The notes beneath the pieces are model-generated. The model saw nothing but the letters and a program-made list of their open reading frames with translations. It was not told the DNA's origin and made no database searches. 64,000 nucleotides of DNA, taken from the NCBI RefSeq assembly GCF_932526225.1, contig NC_064043.1, positions 6,935,501-6,999,500 on the forward strand. The letters are read 5' to 3'. Source of the DNA: Nematostella vectensis. Its lineage: Eukaryota; Cnidaria; Anthozoa; Actiniaria; Edwardsiidae. Below, in pieces: positions 22,372 through 34,238 of this stretch (position 1 is its first letter; every line of letters starts with the position of its first letter). The position numbers and the translations under genes are program-made.

Positions 22372-25300
22372 ATGCAAATGCCTTGCCGAATGTCCGCGAT
22401 CATTATTGCCATTAATATGGCCATAATGTTGCCTATTGTACTATTGGGCGCGGACAAACTGAGCAATTCACAATACGGAATAGCTTTTGTTGAGCACGTG
22501 TACCGAAGTCTGACAGACCTCGACCTGCTTGAGTGCGCAATACGTTGTAGACGAGAAGAATGCTGTCGAAGCTTGAATTTCAACCACGAGAGCATGCTAT
22601 GTGAGCTGAATTACCTCACCAAGGCCATTCTTCCCAACCGAGAGAAACTAAGAAAAGCATCACTCTATCTGGACCTGCTTAAAAGCCCTAAAGTTGAAGG
22701 TCAGCAATTGTATGTGACCCATTAGTCTAAACTTCACATATCCTCTCCTTACCTTCATTCTTCATTGCACATCCTCATCCTTTAATTCCGCTATCCTATG
22801 GCACTAGAAAAGATCCCAGAATACATCAATCACAGACACAGGGTTGTTTGGCCGAATAGAGATTTATTTTCAAGACGAGAAAATTTAAAAAGGAATACAA
22901 ACTATCTCTACCCACCTAAACAAACCTGTGTGAGATTACGGAAACTGAGCGTGTCCCATCTCCAGGGCCCTGGTCATACACTTAGCCACACACAATTTTG
23001 CCGACATATCAAATTCTAAGTAACATTTATATAACCAAAACTGCAAAAGATGAAAATAGTAGAGGCCACACTTTGGGGATAATGATTTTCAACGCCAGCC
23101 CAGGGCTCTAGCAGGGGGTGAGGCACTGGGGGCAAGTGCCCACCCCCCCCCCCCCCCCAGAATTGTGTTTAAAGTTATAAGGGAATGACCAGGGCGTAGC
23201 TGCGTCTCCCCAATGTTTTCTTAATGTTTCTGTATTGTGCCCCCCCCCCCCCCCCCACAATCTTATGTGCCCTGCTACAGCACTGCAAACGAAAATAAAA
23301 AAAGTGCAAGGAGAAGGGCACCTCATATATTTATCTGGTTTGTAGGGGGTCTGGGGTTTTCCCAAGAAAACATTTTGAAATTGCAGGAGGCTCGACAATT
23401 GATCAGCTGTTAAAAAAATAAGGCCCTCCCCTAAACCCTGTATCAAAAATTGAGGACCCCCCCCCCAATCGATAATAAAAAATTAGCAACCCTCCCACCA
23501 AACATAGCAACCCTTTCCCCGTTAAATAATAGCCCTTTCCTTATGGTTTTGTTATTCATCAACATCAACAACCGAGAAAGATGTGATTCTAGTATATTCA
23601 ATGTAGCTGACCAATCACGATTCATTGCTTTATTATGTCACTTTTTTTAAATCTCAGATTTTTGCACTTTTGACTCTTCTATCGACGACTGTGGGTATAG
23701 TCATGACCGCACAGGTGATTTCGCCTGGGGTATACTGAGAGGAAAGACGTCAACAAAAAGCACCGGCCCAGATGCGGACCACACATCCACGAAAGGTAAT
23801 ATTTTACCGCCACTTTTCTGCTTCTCCCCCACCTAAACTCCTTTACGTTCTGCTTAAAGCCGCATTGTCACCAGTTTACTTCCGGGGGTCCGACGGAAAC
23901 CTCAACCGTTAAAAGACGAAAGAATCTATTAGAATCCGAGATATTAACAGGCCATCCGCTCTTAATTATCAATCACACCCTCAAAGAAACTTCCAATAGA
24001 CACACTGCTTTCAATATTTTGAAATATTTTTCGCATTTTCCGTTAAAAATAATCGGATGCTGTTACGTAATCGACCGGAAGTAAACTAGTGATAATGCGG
24101 CTTTGATACTGCACCCTCCTAACCCAACAAAAAGCTCTGTATTTTGTTTGCTTGGGATTTGCAACGAATCCGCATACCCTGTAAACGCTATCGAAAAGGA
24201 ATCAAAATAGATCCTCATACTTTGGTCCGTAGTGTTGACTGTCGAATCCGTATCAAAAGAAAACGATGGCGTCATATCGCAGGCGCGTCTGCTGCTTTGA
24301 GCATGCGCATATCATAAAAAAGACGTCACGTTTTTAAACGTTTTGAATCCGTGTTAGTGTGAACGGCTGGATCAAGGCAAAAACGATGGTGGAGACGCGA
24401 ATCAAGTGATGCGTTTTCGGCGAAACGAATCCGTATACTTTTGAATCCGTGCTATTGTGGACGACCCCCAAGAGGCTCTGTTATTGTGTTATTTTAAAAG
24501 CTAAAAATTCTAAGGTTAAGTTCTATATCCAAATAATGTTTGCAAGTTATAAGCATTTTACGGTTAACTCGTGATTTTACACTCTAGCTTTATATAAAGT
24601 AAAAAAAATGAAGTCACGGTAATGTTTGTTTGTTGATTCAGCCGATAAAAAATGGATGACTCAGTGCAATGTGTGGGTGTTGGTTGTGTTAATATCACAA
24701 AGTGAAATAAAACGATCCATATTACCCATATGATATGGGTATAACACTTGGCAAGGGCCACGCCGTTTTTCTACTCCCTTCCCTCCCTCCCGTTTCTTGG
24801 ATTTACTGTGTTTATCTTTTAATGAACCCTCGAATTTCAAAGTAGTCCTCTGCATTTTGCTAGAGATACGAATTAAGCTGCATAACTAAAAGCTAAGGTT
24901 GGCTTCCCTCTCTAGGATTATACATTTATATAGAGGCATCAACACCGCGTGTCATAGGCGATCGTGCCATCCTCCGTAGCAAGATGTACCCAGCCTCCCC
25001 ACGTCCAAGATGTGTCCGGTTCTTCTGGCACATGTACGGGTTCGCCATGGGGAGTGTTCAGATCACCTACAAGCCCAGGAACTCCACAGAGGAAACAGTT
25101 ATCTGGGAACGATCTGGAAACCACCGGAATGCCTGGTTTCCTGGGAAAGCTGAGGTACCACCGCTACCAACAGACTATCAGGTAACGACTGCAATTGATA
25201 TATAGACTTATGGCATTTATGCCATGAAGCACATACCGTAATTTCAGACTATAGCAGAGGTTCTGAATAAGTCAGTCCTCAGTCTTTCTTCTCTTTCCTC

Positions 25301-25389
25301 AGGTTTCGTTTATCGCCATACGTGGGAATAACGCGGCTGGCGACTCAGCGATCGACGATGTATTTATCACGGATGGAAATTGTTGCTAA
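22372..25389 (+). CDS. Secreted PAN/apple + MAM domain protein (intact, four exons)
   Basis: Predicted 272-residue protein from exons 22372-22699, 23658-23795, 24916-25181 and 25303-25389; all introns are GT-AG with phases 1, 1, 0. A hydrophobic leader (residues 8-26) suggests secretion. A PAN/apple-type part follows with cysteines 55, 59, 64, 65 and 77 (LLECAIRCRREECCRS). A MAM domain fills the rest: CTFDSSIDDCGYSHD, TGPDADHT, CVRFFWHMYG, ending AIDDVFITDGNCC at the stop. PAN and MAM domains mediate protein or sugar binding outside the cell; the ligand is unknown. The ATG follows directly on a splice acceptor (22359-22360), so a 5' untranslated exon probably lies upstream. An in-frame ATG at residue 3 or 7 is an alternative start. 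Nearby copies (9038-12598, 31285-31554, 57632-58413) show a local gene family of which this is the only complete member seen. Confidence 0.87.
23103..23286. repeat. MITE-like repeat in intron 1 of the PAN/MAM gene
   Basis: Same family as 9525-9712: CAGGGGGTGAGGCACTGGGG on the left, two long C-runs, AAGTTATAAGGGAATGACCA, and CCTGCTACAGCACTG on the right. Non-coding. Confidence 0.5.
23865..24100. repeat. Interspersed repeat also found at the end of units A and B
   Basis: CCAGTTTACTTCCGGGGGTC and the following roughly 150 bp match, with many changes, the segments at 17990-18160 and 22095-22260 (shared AACAGGCCAWCCGCTCT, GAAACTTC, CACTGCTTTCA). Shared left and right limits indicate a dispersed repeat family. 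It lies in intron 2 of the PAN/MAM gene. Confidence 0.5.
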
Positions 25390-26691
<1,302 letters not shown>

Positions 26692-27712
26692 GTAAAAATT
26701 ACAAATATTGGCTAAACAGTTTTATCAACCTTCTTTATTGTGTTTTTGTGGCTACTACTCTATTTGAATTGACACTATGTCTTGGGTATGGTTTGTAAAA
26801 ACCTCCTTGAGGTTGTCCACGGACCCATATTGAAGCATCAGGGTGTCAAGGGTATGTACATCTGTTATTTTTGTGCTAAAACATAAAATAGAGCTCGGTG
26901 TGGCATTAAAAAAAGATCACTTCCATGTATAGTGCTAAATTATTTGTGAAATAATTTCATGAAAGGTCAAATGGTACATTCTATACACCCATTTATTATG
27001 TTGACTAATAATGAGTACAGTGCTATTAATTTTTGCAAATATCATCACAGATTCAAATAACAGCTATTTCAAAAGTAGATTTCTCACAAACCCCTGTCGA
27101 GTTAATTAGTGCAAATTGAAACTAAGAATTTTTTTATTAGAACACCCATTTATATCTAGAAATCTTATTTTTTTTTAGCAAGGGTCCATTTGCCAGGGGG
27201 CCAAATTTGGTCAGTGTTTTGTACTACCACAGGCAGCCCAAGGCTACTGTCAGTGGTTTATAAAGGAATGTATGGGGGAGTTTATATGTTAGCGAAAAAA
27301 TACTTTATCGTGAAAAATAAAACTTTAGACCATCTAATATTGTGTTTGAGTATTCCTTTATTTTAATTTTGCCGATAGAATGTCAGTAGAGCGAGTTTGA
27401 AGCCCACCACGAATTGTGTTTCTCTCTCTGTATAAAAATAGGAAAGGCTGGGGGCTTCATCGGCTAACGGCCACCACATAACTACTTCGAGGCCCGATAA
27501 AACTCGCAAAAATCAACCAGCCGCCAATCCAGCACAAAAACACTTTGAAAACATACCTTAGCTTTCAATTGAACTGAGTCTCATGTCACCGATTTGCGAA
27601 TTTCACTCATATTTTTTACACTTTTTACTGTCGACTATCGAATTCACCATCTGTGACAACAGATCGTGTGCACTTTCTAACCGAGGGGCTCTAGGAACGA
27701 GGCACTGCTCGG

Positions 27713-27861
27713 AAATTCAAACTTCGAGTAGTCGTCGGCGCAACAACGGCCGCGCCGAGTGAGTGTCTACTGTCGCGCCACCGCGCCACCAGCGTTGCAG
27801 GAAAAACACACTCACTCGGCGCGGCCGTTGTCGTACCGACGGCTCCTCGAAGTTTGAATTT
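27713..27861. repeat. GC-rich inverted repeat (about 53-bp arms)
   Basis: Left arm 27713-27765 and right arm 27807-27861 are near reverse complements (outer AAATTCAAACTTCGAG with CTCGAAGTTTGAATTT; inner GGCCGCGCCGAGTGAGTG with CACTCACTCGGCGCGGCC). The spacer has CGCGCCACCGCGCCACC. The arms are much more GC-rich than the surroundings. Confidence 0.75.
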
Positions 27862-27979
27862 TTGAAGTTTGAAAGGGTGAATGAAATAAACCACTAACTT
27901 GTTTTCAAAGTTTCTGACTACTTTTTTTTATAAAAAGTTTTCATTGGTAACTATTATCTATCTTTTTGTTACTTAGCTG

Positions 27980-28160
27980 AATTAATGAATACATCCTGTC
28001 CTAGACTCATGCATCTAAAGCTGGCAGCTGGGATTACGGATTAAATTAAAAATGAATAAAAAAATAAAAATGAATAAAAATTAATGAATACATCCTGTCC
28101 TAGCATCATGCCTCTAAAGCTGGCAGCTGAAATTACGGATTAAATTAAAAATAATTCCAA
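27980..28160. repeat. About 100-bp tandem duplication
   Basis: The block holding TTAATGAATACATCCTGTCC and AAAGCTGGCAGCTG occurs twice in a row (from 27980 and from 28081), with few differences. Confidence 0.75.
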
Positions 28161-28522
28161 GTAACATTAAGAATAGAAGATTAGTAATTTAATTATGAAG
28201 TCTGTTTTTAGGGGCTGATGAGCCAGAGGTTGAATGGCCTTTTTATAGGAAAAGCTGTAGAAAAAGAATCATAAGGGAAATGTGTAGGTGAACCAGATCT
28301 TTTAAAAAACTTGTAACCCCTTATGAACCATTTAACCCTTTCCGTAACAAAAGCACTTGGACTCCCTCTTCAGGCAGGGATAGCTCACTCGACACCTTCC
28401 TTAATTCTGTCAAACTACAGATACAAAACTCTACACCTGGTGAACGTAACGCTTTAACACAACTCAACCAAAGACAAGACATCATAATCAAACCCGCAGA
28501 CAAAGGATCCGGCACAGTCGTA

Positions 28523-29345
28523 ATGGACAAAGACTGGTATATTAATGAATGTAATAGACAACTTAATGACACTAAATTCTACACACAATTAGATGCCGAC
28601 ATTACTAATGACATACAAAAACGAGTCACAACTTACATCAACCGAATGCACACGGACGGAATAATTAATCAGGACACTAAATCCTACCTCACACCCAAAG
28701 ACTCTAAACCTGGACGGTTTTACACACTCCCTAAAATACATAAATATGGTAATCCTGGACGCCCTATTATTTCCTCCAACTCCCACCCCACCGAACGCAT
28801 CTCAGAATTTGTAGACTACTACCTCCAGCCATTAGTAAGTAAACTTCCATCATACGTTAAAGACACTAACCACTTCTTAAACATTTTATTAACACTCAGC
28901 AACCTACCAACAGACTCTCTCCTGGTCACACTCGACGTCTCTAGCCTCTATACTAATATTCCACATAATGATGGCATCAACGCTTGTCACCACTTCCTTC
29001 GCACATGTAACACTAACCCCATCCCTGCTGGCACTATTTGTGATTTAATCCGCATGATCCTCCAAATGAACAACTTCTCCTTTAATGACAAACACTACCT
29101 CCAGAAGCATGGCACCGCAATGGGCACACGAATGGCACCCTCTTTCGCCTGTCTCTTCCTTGGTCTATTTGAAACCAACGCTTTGCGTGACGCCCCTTAC
29201 AAACCCCATACGTGGTTAAGATACATCGACGATATTTTTGTTGTATGGACTGAGGGTCTAGACAAATTGAACGCTTTTATAGATTATCTTAACAATCTAC
29301 ATCCTACCATTAAATTTCCAGCTCCCACTCCTATAACAGTGTACC
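28523..29345 (+). pseudogene. Reverse transcriptase segment of the Penelope-like element
   Basis: The longest intact part of the element, with all core RT motifs before the first frameshift near 29343. In frame it extends upstream to 28292, so the ATG at 28523 is probably not the real start. The residues after 29345 in this frame (LTLMSPLLIVKPK) are out of frame; the true continuation FLDVNVSLVNSKT is in another frame. Confidence 0.85.
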
Positions 29346-30032
29346 TTTTCTTGACGTTAATGTCTCCCTTGTTAATAGTAAAACCGAAACTGACCTCTAC
29401 TTCAAACCTACTGACAAACACCAACACCTTTTTTCATCTTGCCATCCTCATCACACCATAAAGGCCATCCCCTATAGCCTCGCCCTCCGTATTCGCCGCA
29501 TTTGTTCTACGGAAGAAAGCTTTAATAACCGCTGCAATGAACTCACCAACTACCTCCTCAAGCGTGGCTCTCAAGAGACAAATCCTACGCGTTGCTAACA
29601 TTTCCCGCATTGACGCCCTAATAATAACAACCACAAAAACTCCCGTCGCATCCCCTTTGTCACTACCTATAACCCTGCACTACCTAACATCAACGACATA
29701 ATCCGTAGAAACTACAACCTTCTACTCTCGTCTAAGCGATGCCATAAGGTTTTCACTGAACCCCCTCTTGTCGCCTTTCGCCGCTCACCTAACCTCCGCG
29801 ACATCCTCGTTAAAGCCAAGCTACCTTCCGACCGCTCTCCCACCAACCAACCTCCCGGTGCTTTCCGTTGCGGAAAAAACTGCCTAACCTGCCCCTATAT
29901 TAGAACCGATGGCGTTACAAGCTACACATTTTTCTCAACAGGTGAAACACGACCTATAACCTCCCACATAACCTGCAATACTAAAAAACGTGATTTATAT
30001 GATTCAATGTAACCGCTGTAACCTTCAATATA

Positions 30033-30266
30033 TTGGGGAAACTAAACGCAAATAAACGCTTTAATGACCACCGCAGAACTGTAGACTTCCAATCTCGATC
30101 CATACCAACCCACGCCGCTGAACACTCCCTAAAACCTAACCACTCCGCTTCTGACATAGAGCTCATACCTATTGAAAAAATAAGAAATAACCGCGACTCC
30201 ATCCGCAAAGCAAGAGAAGCCACACTGATAGCTCGCCCTGGCACCCGGTGGCCTCAACCGGCGTGA
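30033..30266 (+). pseudogene. GIY-YIG endonuclease C-terminal half of the Penelope-like element
   Basis: Reads RFNDHRRTVDFQS and ELIPIEKIRNNRDSIRKARE, conserved parts of the GIY-YIG domain in Penelope-like elements. The N-terminal half, with YIGET, is in a different frame just upstream because of a small deletion near 30050. Confidence 0.8.
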
Positions 30267-30423
30267 AGAAACCGTTTAGCTACTTAGTAATCCACACCAC
30301 CCTACTTACCATCTTCCATAAGTCACTCCTTACTCAATTACTATTTTTATCTTTTGTTAGTTAATCATCAATGAACTTTGTACATATACTAGCTATAACA
30401 TGCCATTGTAACTCATTTATAAC

Positions 30424-30453
30424 CTGAAGAAGGCAGGTATTGGCCTGCCGAAA
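30424..30453 (+). ncRNA. Hammerhead-like core hairpin at the Penelope 3' end
   Basis: CTGAAGA, then GGCAGG-TATTGG-CCTGCC forming a perfect 6-bp stem, then GAAA. This is the CUGANGA-stem II-GAAA layout of hammerhead ribozymes, which are known in Penelope-like elements. One extra A before the stem and no clear stem I or stem III make it tentative. Two further identical cores are at 17311-17340 and 21406-21435. Confidence 0.4.
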
Positions 30454-30750
30454 TATCGTTCTAAAAAACAAAAATCTGCGTTGTTGTCGACTTCTTCTTT
30501 TAAAGGTTTTATTAATTAATCAACTGTCGACGCAGACCACAAGGTCCGACGCACACCAGCAGATAGAGGCTGTCCGGTGGTTTGTTCCTACGTTTTTTTT
30601 TTTAAAAAAAACTGAGTCGCATAGTTATATACCATTTCTCTATAACTATGGGGCTCCGCGCGCGGCCTGCGGCCGCGCTGGCTCCGCTAAAACTCGGGAA
30701 CCTCGCAAGAACAAATGATTTGATTGGTTGAGAAACTCGGGATAAAACGT

Positions 30751-31284
30751 AATATACACCTCCTAGGAGTTGGATATTTTCCTGCGACCCAAAATCAAGC
30801 AAATGGCGGGTGTAACAGCCGATTTTGCAAGTGTTTCCGAAAAGAAAAATTGCTCTAAAGCTCGTTTTATTTACTAAAACAATTATACCATTTCCTTTTC
30901 GGCGGATAGTGGCTTTAAAAATATCTCGCCACTATCCAACTCAATAGAAATAGTATAATTGTTAAATATACACCTCCTAGGAATTGCGTATTTTCCTGCG
31001 CCCCGAAATCAAGCAAAATGGCGGGTGTAACAGCCGATTTGCAAGTGTTTCCGAAAAGAAAAATTGCTCTAAAGCACGTTTTATTTACTAAAACAATTAT
31101 ACCATTTCCATTTCGGCGGATAGTGGCTTTAAAAATATCTCGCCACTATCCAACTCAATAGAAATGGTATAATTGTTAAATATACACCAATTGGGTATTT
31201 TCATGCGCCCCGAAATCAAGCAAAATGGGGGGTGTAACAGCCGATGTGCAAGTGTTTTCGATAAGAAAATTGCTCTTTAGCAAA
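30751..31284. repeat. 214-bp tandem repeat, about 2.5 units, each with a hairpin
   Basis: AATATACACC starts at 30751, about 30965 and about 31179, giving a 214-bp period. Units share CAGCCGATTTGCAAGTG and AAGCAAAATGGCGGGTG. In the first two units ACAATTATACCATTTCC and GGATAGTGGC pair with GCCACTATCC and GAAATAGTATAATTGT, making an 80-bp hairpin. The array ends where a MAM exon fragment begins. Confidence 0.75.
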
Positions 31285-31554
31285 AATTGCTCCGTAGCAA
31301 GATGTGTCCGGTTCTTCTGGCACAAGTACGGGGCCGCCATGGGGAGTGTTCAGATCTCCTACAATCCCAGGAACTCCACAGAGGAAACAGTGATCTGGGA
31401 ACGATCTAGAAACCACCCATCCTCTGAAACCCAGGGTTATTTTCCTCTAACGTTTCCCTAACGCTAGAGGAAAATTCCCCTGGGTTTCAGAGGATGGAAA
31501 CCACCCGAATACCTGGGAAAGCTGAGGTACCACCGCTACCAACAGACTACCAGG
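31285..31554 (+). pseudogene. MAM exon fragment of a third PAN/MAM copy
   Basis: Matches exon 3 of 22372-25389 (VRFFWHKYG, ETVIWERS, AEVPPLPTDYQ). It has two lesions: about 26 bp are deleted between two AAGATGT repeats of the parent exon (join near 31300), and a 79-bp foldback sits in it at 31418-31496. The CAG|GT donor border is kept at the end. No other exon of this copy is found nearby, so it is an isolated relic. Confidence 0.8.
31418..31496. mobile_element. 79-bp foldback insertion with 9-bp target duplication
   Basis: CATCCTCTGAAACCCAGGG and its reverse complement form arms of nearly 35 bp with little spacer. The insertion is flanked by GAAACCACC at 31409-31417 and 31497-31505, while the uninterrupted sister exon has one GAAACCACC at that place. 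A 9-bp duplication suits Mutator-like elements. Confidence 0.85.
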
Positions 31555-32389
31555 TATAACGATTACAATTGATATAGATATTTAGGCAACTTAGGCATAA
31601 GTAAAGGCGGGGCCAGTATACCAGCATATTTGTGTTTATTCTCTATAGAAAGGGGGAGGTGGGTAGTAATCACGAATCACAGACCAATTTATTCGCGATT
31701 TCGGAGCACAGATAATATCATTTTGAAAAAGGCAACAAAAATAGCAATAGGCACTAATTATAATCACAACTCACTAACGACCTTAGTAAGGCTTTTTTGA
31801 ATAGTATCAGGGAGTGGTCACGTTTCACAGATTTTTTCACGGCAAATATTTCACTGTTTATCGGCGCAAATTTGTGTCCGATTACGGATCACGGAAACCC
31901 CTTCACCTATCCCTGTATACGCGAGCTAGCGGGGAAGCAATTAATTCCCAGCCAACTCTTTCCTCGCCCTGTCCTGTGGCTCTCTTTTTTTTTTTTTCTT
32001 TTAGTTTATGCTCCAGGAGCCCTCTAGCCTCCATGATATCTGCAAACAAACATAACACACAAAATAAATTAGAAAATATACTGCGGTATTAATTTATTAT
32101 AAATTCAATACAGTATTTATTATATATATAGGATTACGATCAGCATACCCCTCTGGTCTACCTGTACAGTATTAAAGGGGAGGGGCCAAGGGGGACAGGA
32201 CGTTACCCCCCCCCCCCCAGTATATGGAAAAAATATATTGAAAAAAATAATAATAAGGAAATTACCAGTTGGGCATGTATCTCCCCTTCCCCCTACCCCG
32301 CTAGTATGACTCTGTCTACCTGCTGTAAGCATGGCTTAGACAATTAGAAAACTCATTATACAACTCACCATATATCAAACCCTCTGCAA
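31555..32389. other. Intergenic DNA with MITE-like repeat
   Basis: AT-rich, no exon recognised. A G-run/C-run repeat at about 32174-32330 looks like another MITE of the families described here. Confidence 0.35.
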
Positions 32390-33720
32390 ATCATGGCAGA
32401 TATATATCAATTATCCTAAAACGTTACTCAGACTTAACATATATAGGTGTTTGGGAGAGGTTGGAAAGGGGAAGGGGATGAAGGCAAAGGAAATTTCTGA
32501 AGGCCAGTTTGGCAACTGCATTTGTATACATTTAAAAAACATACAGATGCTAGCTAATAAAGGAGTTAATTTATTACCTGTCATCTTTTTTGGCACTCTC
32601 TCCAGCCATTTGAATAGAAAAACATAACAAAATAAGAAACAGAACAATCATCCTAAAAAGGATATTCATTACAAGCACATGTTTTGATAAATGAAAAGCA
32701 AACACCCATATAAAGAACTGGAGCAATAAAATGACAACTCTTGTAAGGACAGCAACATGAAAAAAAAGTGCATGACAACTAATTGATGGCAGCAAAGCGA
32801 TTAGCTCTTCTTATGCAATTAATGGAAGGTACTGTATTGGTGGGAGGGGAGGGACAGGAATGGGGGAATACAGGGTTTGAACGAGACGAGAGAGGCTATT
32901 GGATTGGAAGTCCTGTTCAATAAAAAAAGTCCCACAAAGACTTTAGGCCATGTTGCATTAGGGAGATTAGTCTTCTTGATGGGTAAAAAAATCCCCCTCC
33001 CTGTTAAAAATCATAGGAACTGGCCGCTATAACTGTGCTACCCCCCTCCCCATCCCCTACAATTCATGGCTACTTGCATACTTCTTTTAAAAGCAATTGG
33101 TTTTACTGTTTTCTAAATAAGGGAGTGTTCATTAATTACACCGCTAAAGACACCTTAAAATTTCAGAGCCACCCTTGCATTTTGAACACTTTTTCCCTTC
33201 TCCCATGTATTTAATGAACACTCCCTAATTGAGAATGCTTATTGAAGAAAAAAAAAGGAGATGGATGTATTAAGAGTTCCTGTTTACGTACCAGGCCTTC
33301 GGGGGGACTTTCTCTCTGCACTTTGAATCGGAAAGAAAGCAAAGTCAGATATATATCAATTATCCTAAAACGTTACTCATAATAAACACATAAAGGTGTT
33401 TGGGAGGGTTTGGGAAGGGGAAAGGGGCAAAGGAAATTTGAGAAGGCAAGTACAACTGCAGCAAACATGAAAAAAAGATACAGATACTAATAAGATGCTA
33501 AACAATCATCCTAAAAAGGATATTCATTACAAGCACATGTTTTGATAACTGAAAAGCAAACACCCATATAAAGAGCCACTGAGAGGCCTGCTCAATCAAA
33601 ATAAAAAGTCCCATGGAGACCTTGGGTCAAGTTACATCAGGGAGGAAAGTAAATAAATCCCCTTCCCTGTTAATAGCAACTGGCCTGCTATAACTGTGCT
33701 AACCCCCCACCCCAAAATGA
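32390..33720. repeat. Diverged tandem duplication (about 0.95-kb offset)
   Basis: The segment starting AGATATATATCAATTATCC at about 32399 recurs at about 33348, and further shared blocks follow in the same order: GGTGTTTGGGAG, ATCCTAAAAAGGATATTCAT (32650 and 33508), AAGCAAACACCCATATAAAG, and AGTCCCAYRRAGACYTTRGG. The second copy has many short deletions. Confidence 0.7.
32578..32669 (-). CDS. Possible exon with signal-peptide-like or membrane segment
   Basis: On the - strand an ATG at 32669 opens MNILFRMIVLFLILLCFSIQ and then an Ala/Lys/Asp-rich end, stopping at a GT donor after 32578 (GACAG|GTAATA). It could be the first coding exon of a secreted peptide, or an internal membrane exon, since the frame is open upstream. 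The duplicate at about 33526 has a stop after MNILFRMIV, so at most one copy works. No downstream exon was found. Weak call. Confidence 0.25.
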
Positions 33721-34238
33721 ACACACACTTAAAAGTTTGAAAAGAAAGCTTCCATTGGGAAAATAGGAAAGAAAAAGGCTACTTACTAAGATGCTTACCC
33801 TAAAAATTGCTATATTTATTCATTTAAGAATAAGTCACTTGATCATCCTTCAGAGGTCTGGCCTCTACACGGCTGAAAAAAAAAACTGAATAAACATAAA
33901 ACGAATGACACCAAGTCATGTCATAAATAAATGCTAATAAGCTGCCTGTTCTGCACTTGTTTGCAAATATTAATGTCTTGCCCAAGGGTAGAGGGCAGGA
34001 ATACCCATGGGAACTGGTCGTTTTAGCATTTGAATTGTCAATCCCCACCCTCGGAACTAAGATAACAGTGGAATTCCCCACCCTTGAAGCTCTGTTAAGC
34101 CAGCTGGGGACTTCAATGAAATTTCAAAATCTTCAAATTTCCCATCTTGAGAGCTTGTAAAAATGTCAAAATTTCCATCCCAGTGGTGATGCACAACAAC
34201 CAATTCCCCCACCAATACATTGTCAAAACATTGATATA

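Larger units (their letters stand above)
28292..30506 (+). mobile_element. Penelope-like retroelement (RT + GIY-YIG), degenerate
   Basis: Coding sequence opens at 28292 and holds a reverse transcriptase: PFRNKSTWTP near the start, LPKIHKYGNPGRPI, the metal-binding LDVSSLYTNIP, GTAMGTRMAPS and YIDDIF (about 29223). A linker with CHPHHTIKAIPYSLALRIRR and FRCGKNCLTCPY follows, then the GIY-YIG endonuclease (VIYMIQCNRCNLQYIGET, then ELIPIEKIRNNRDSIRKARE). RT fused to GIY-YIG defines Penelope-like elements. The frame breaks near 29343, at least twice between 29560 and 29640, and at a small deletion near 30050, so it is dead. The 3' region is shared with 17398 and 21490 and ends at TTTTAAAGG (30506). 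The 5' limit is uncertain. Confidence 0.88.
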
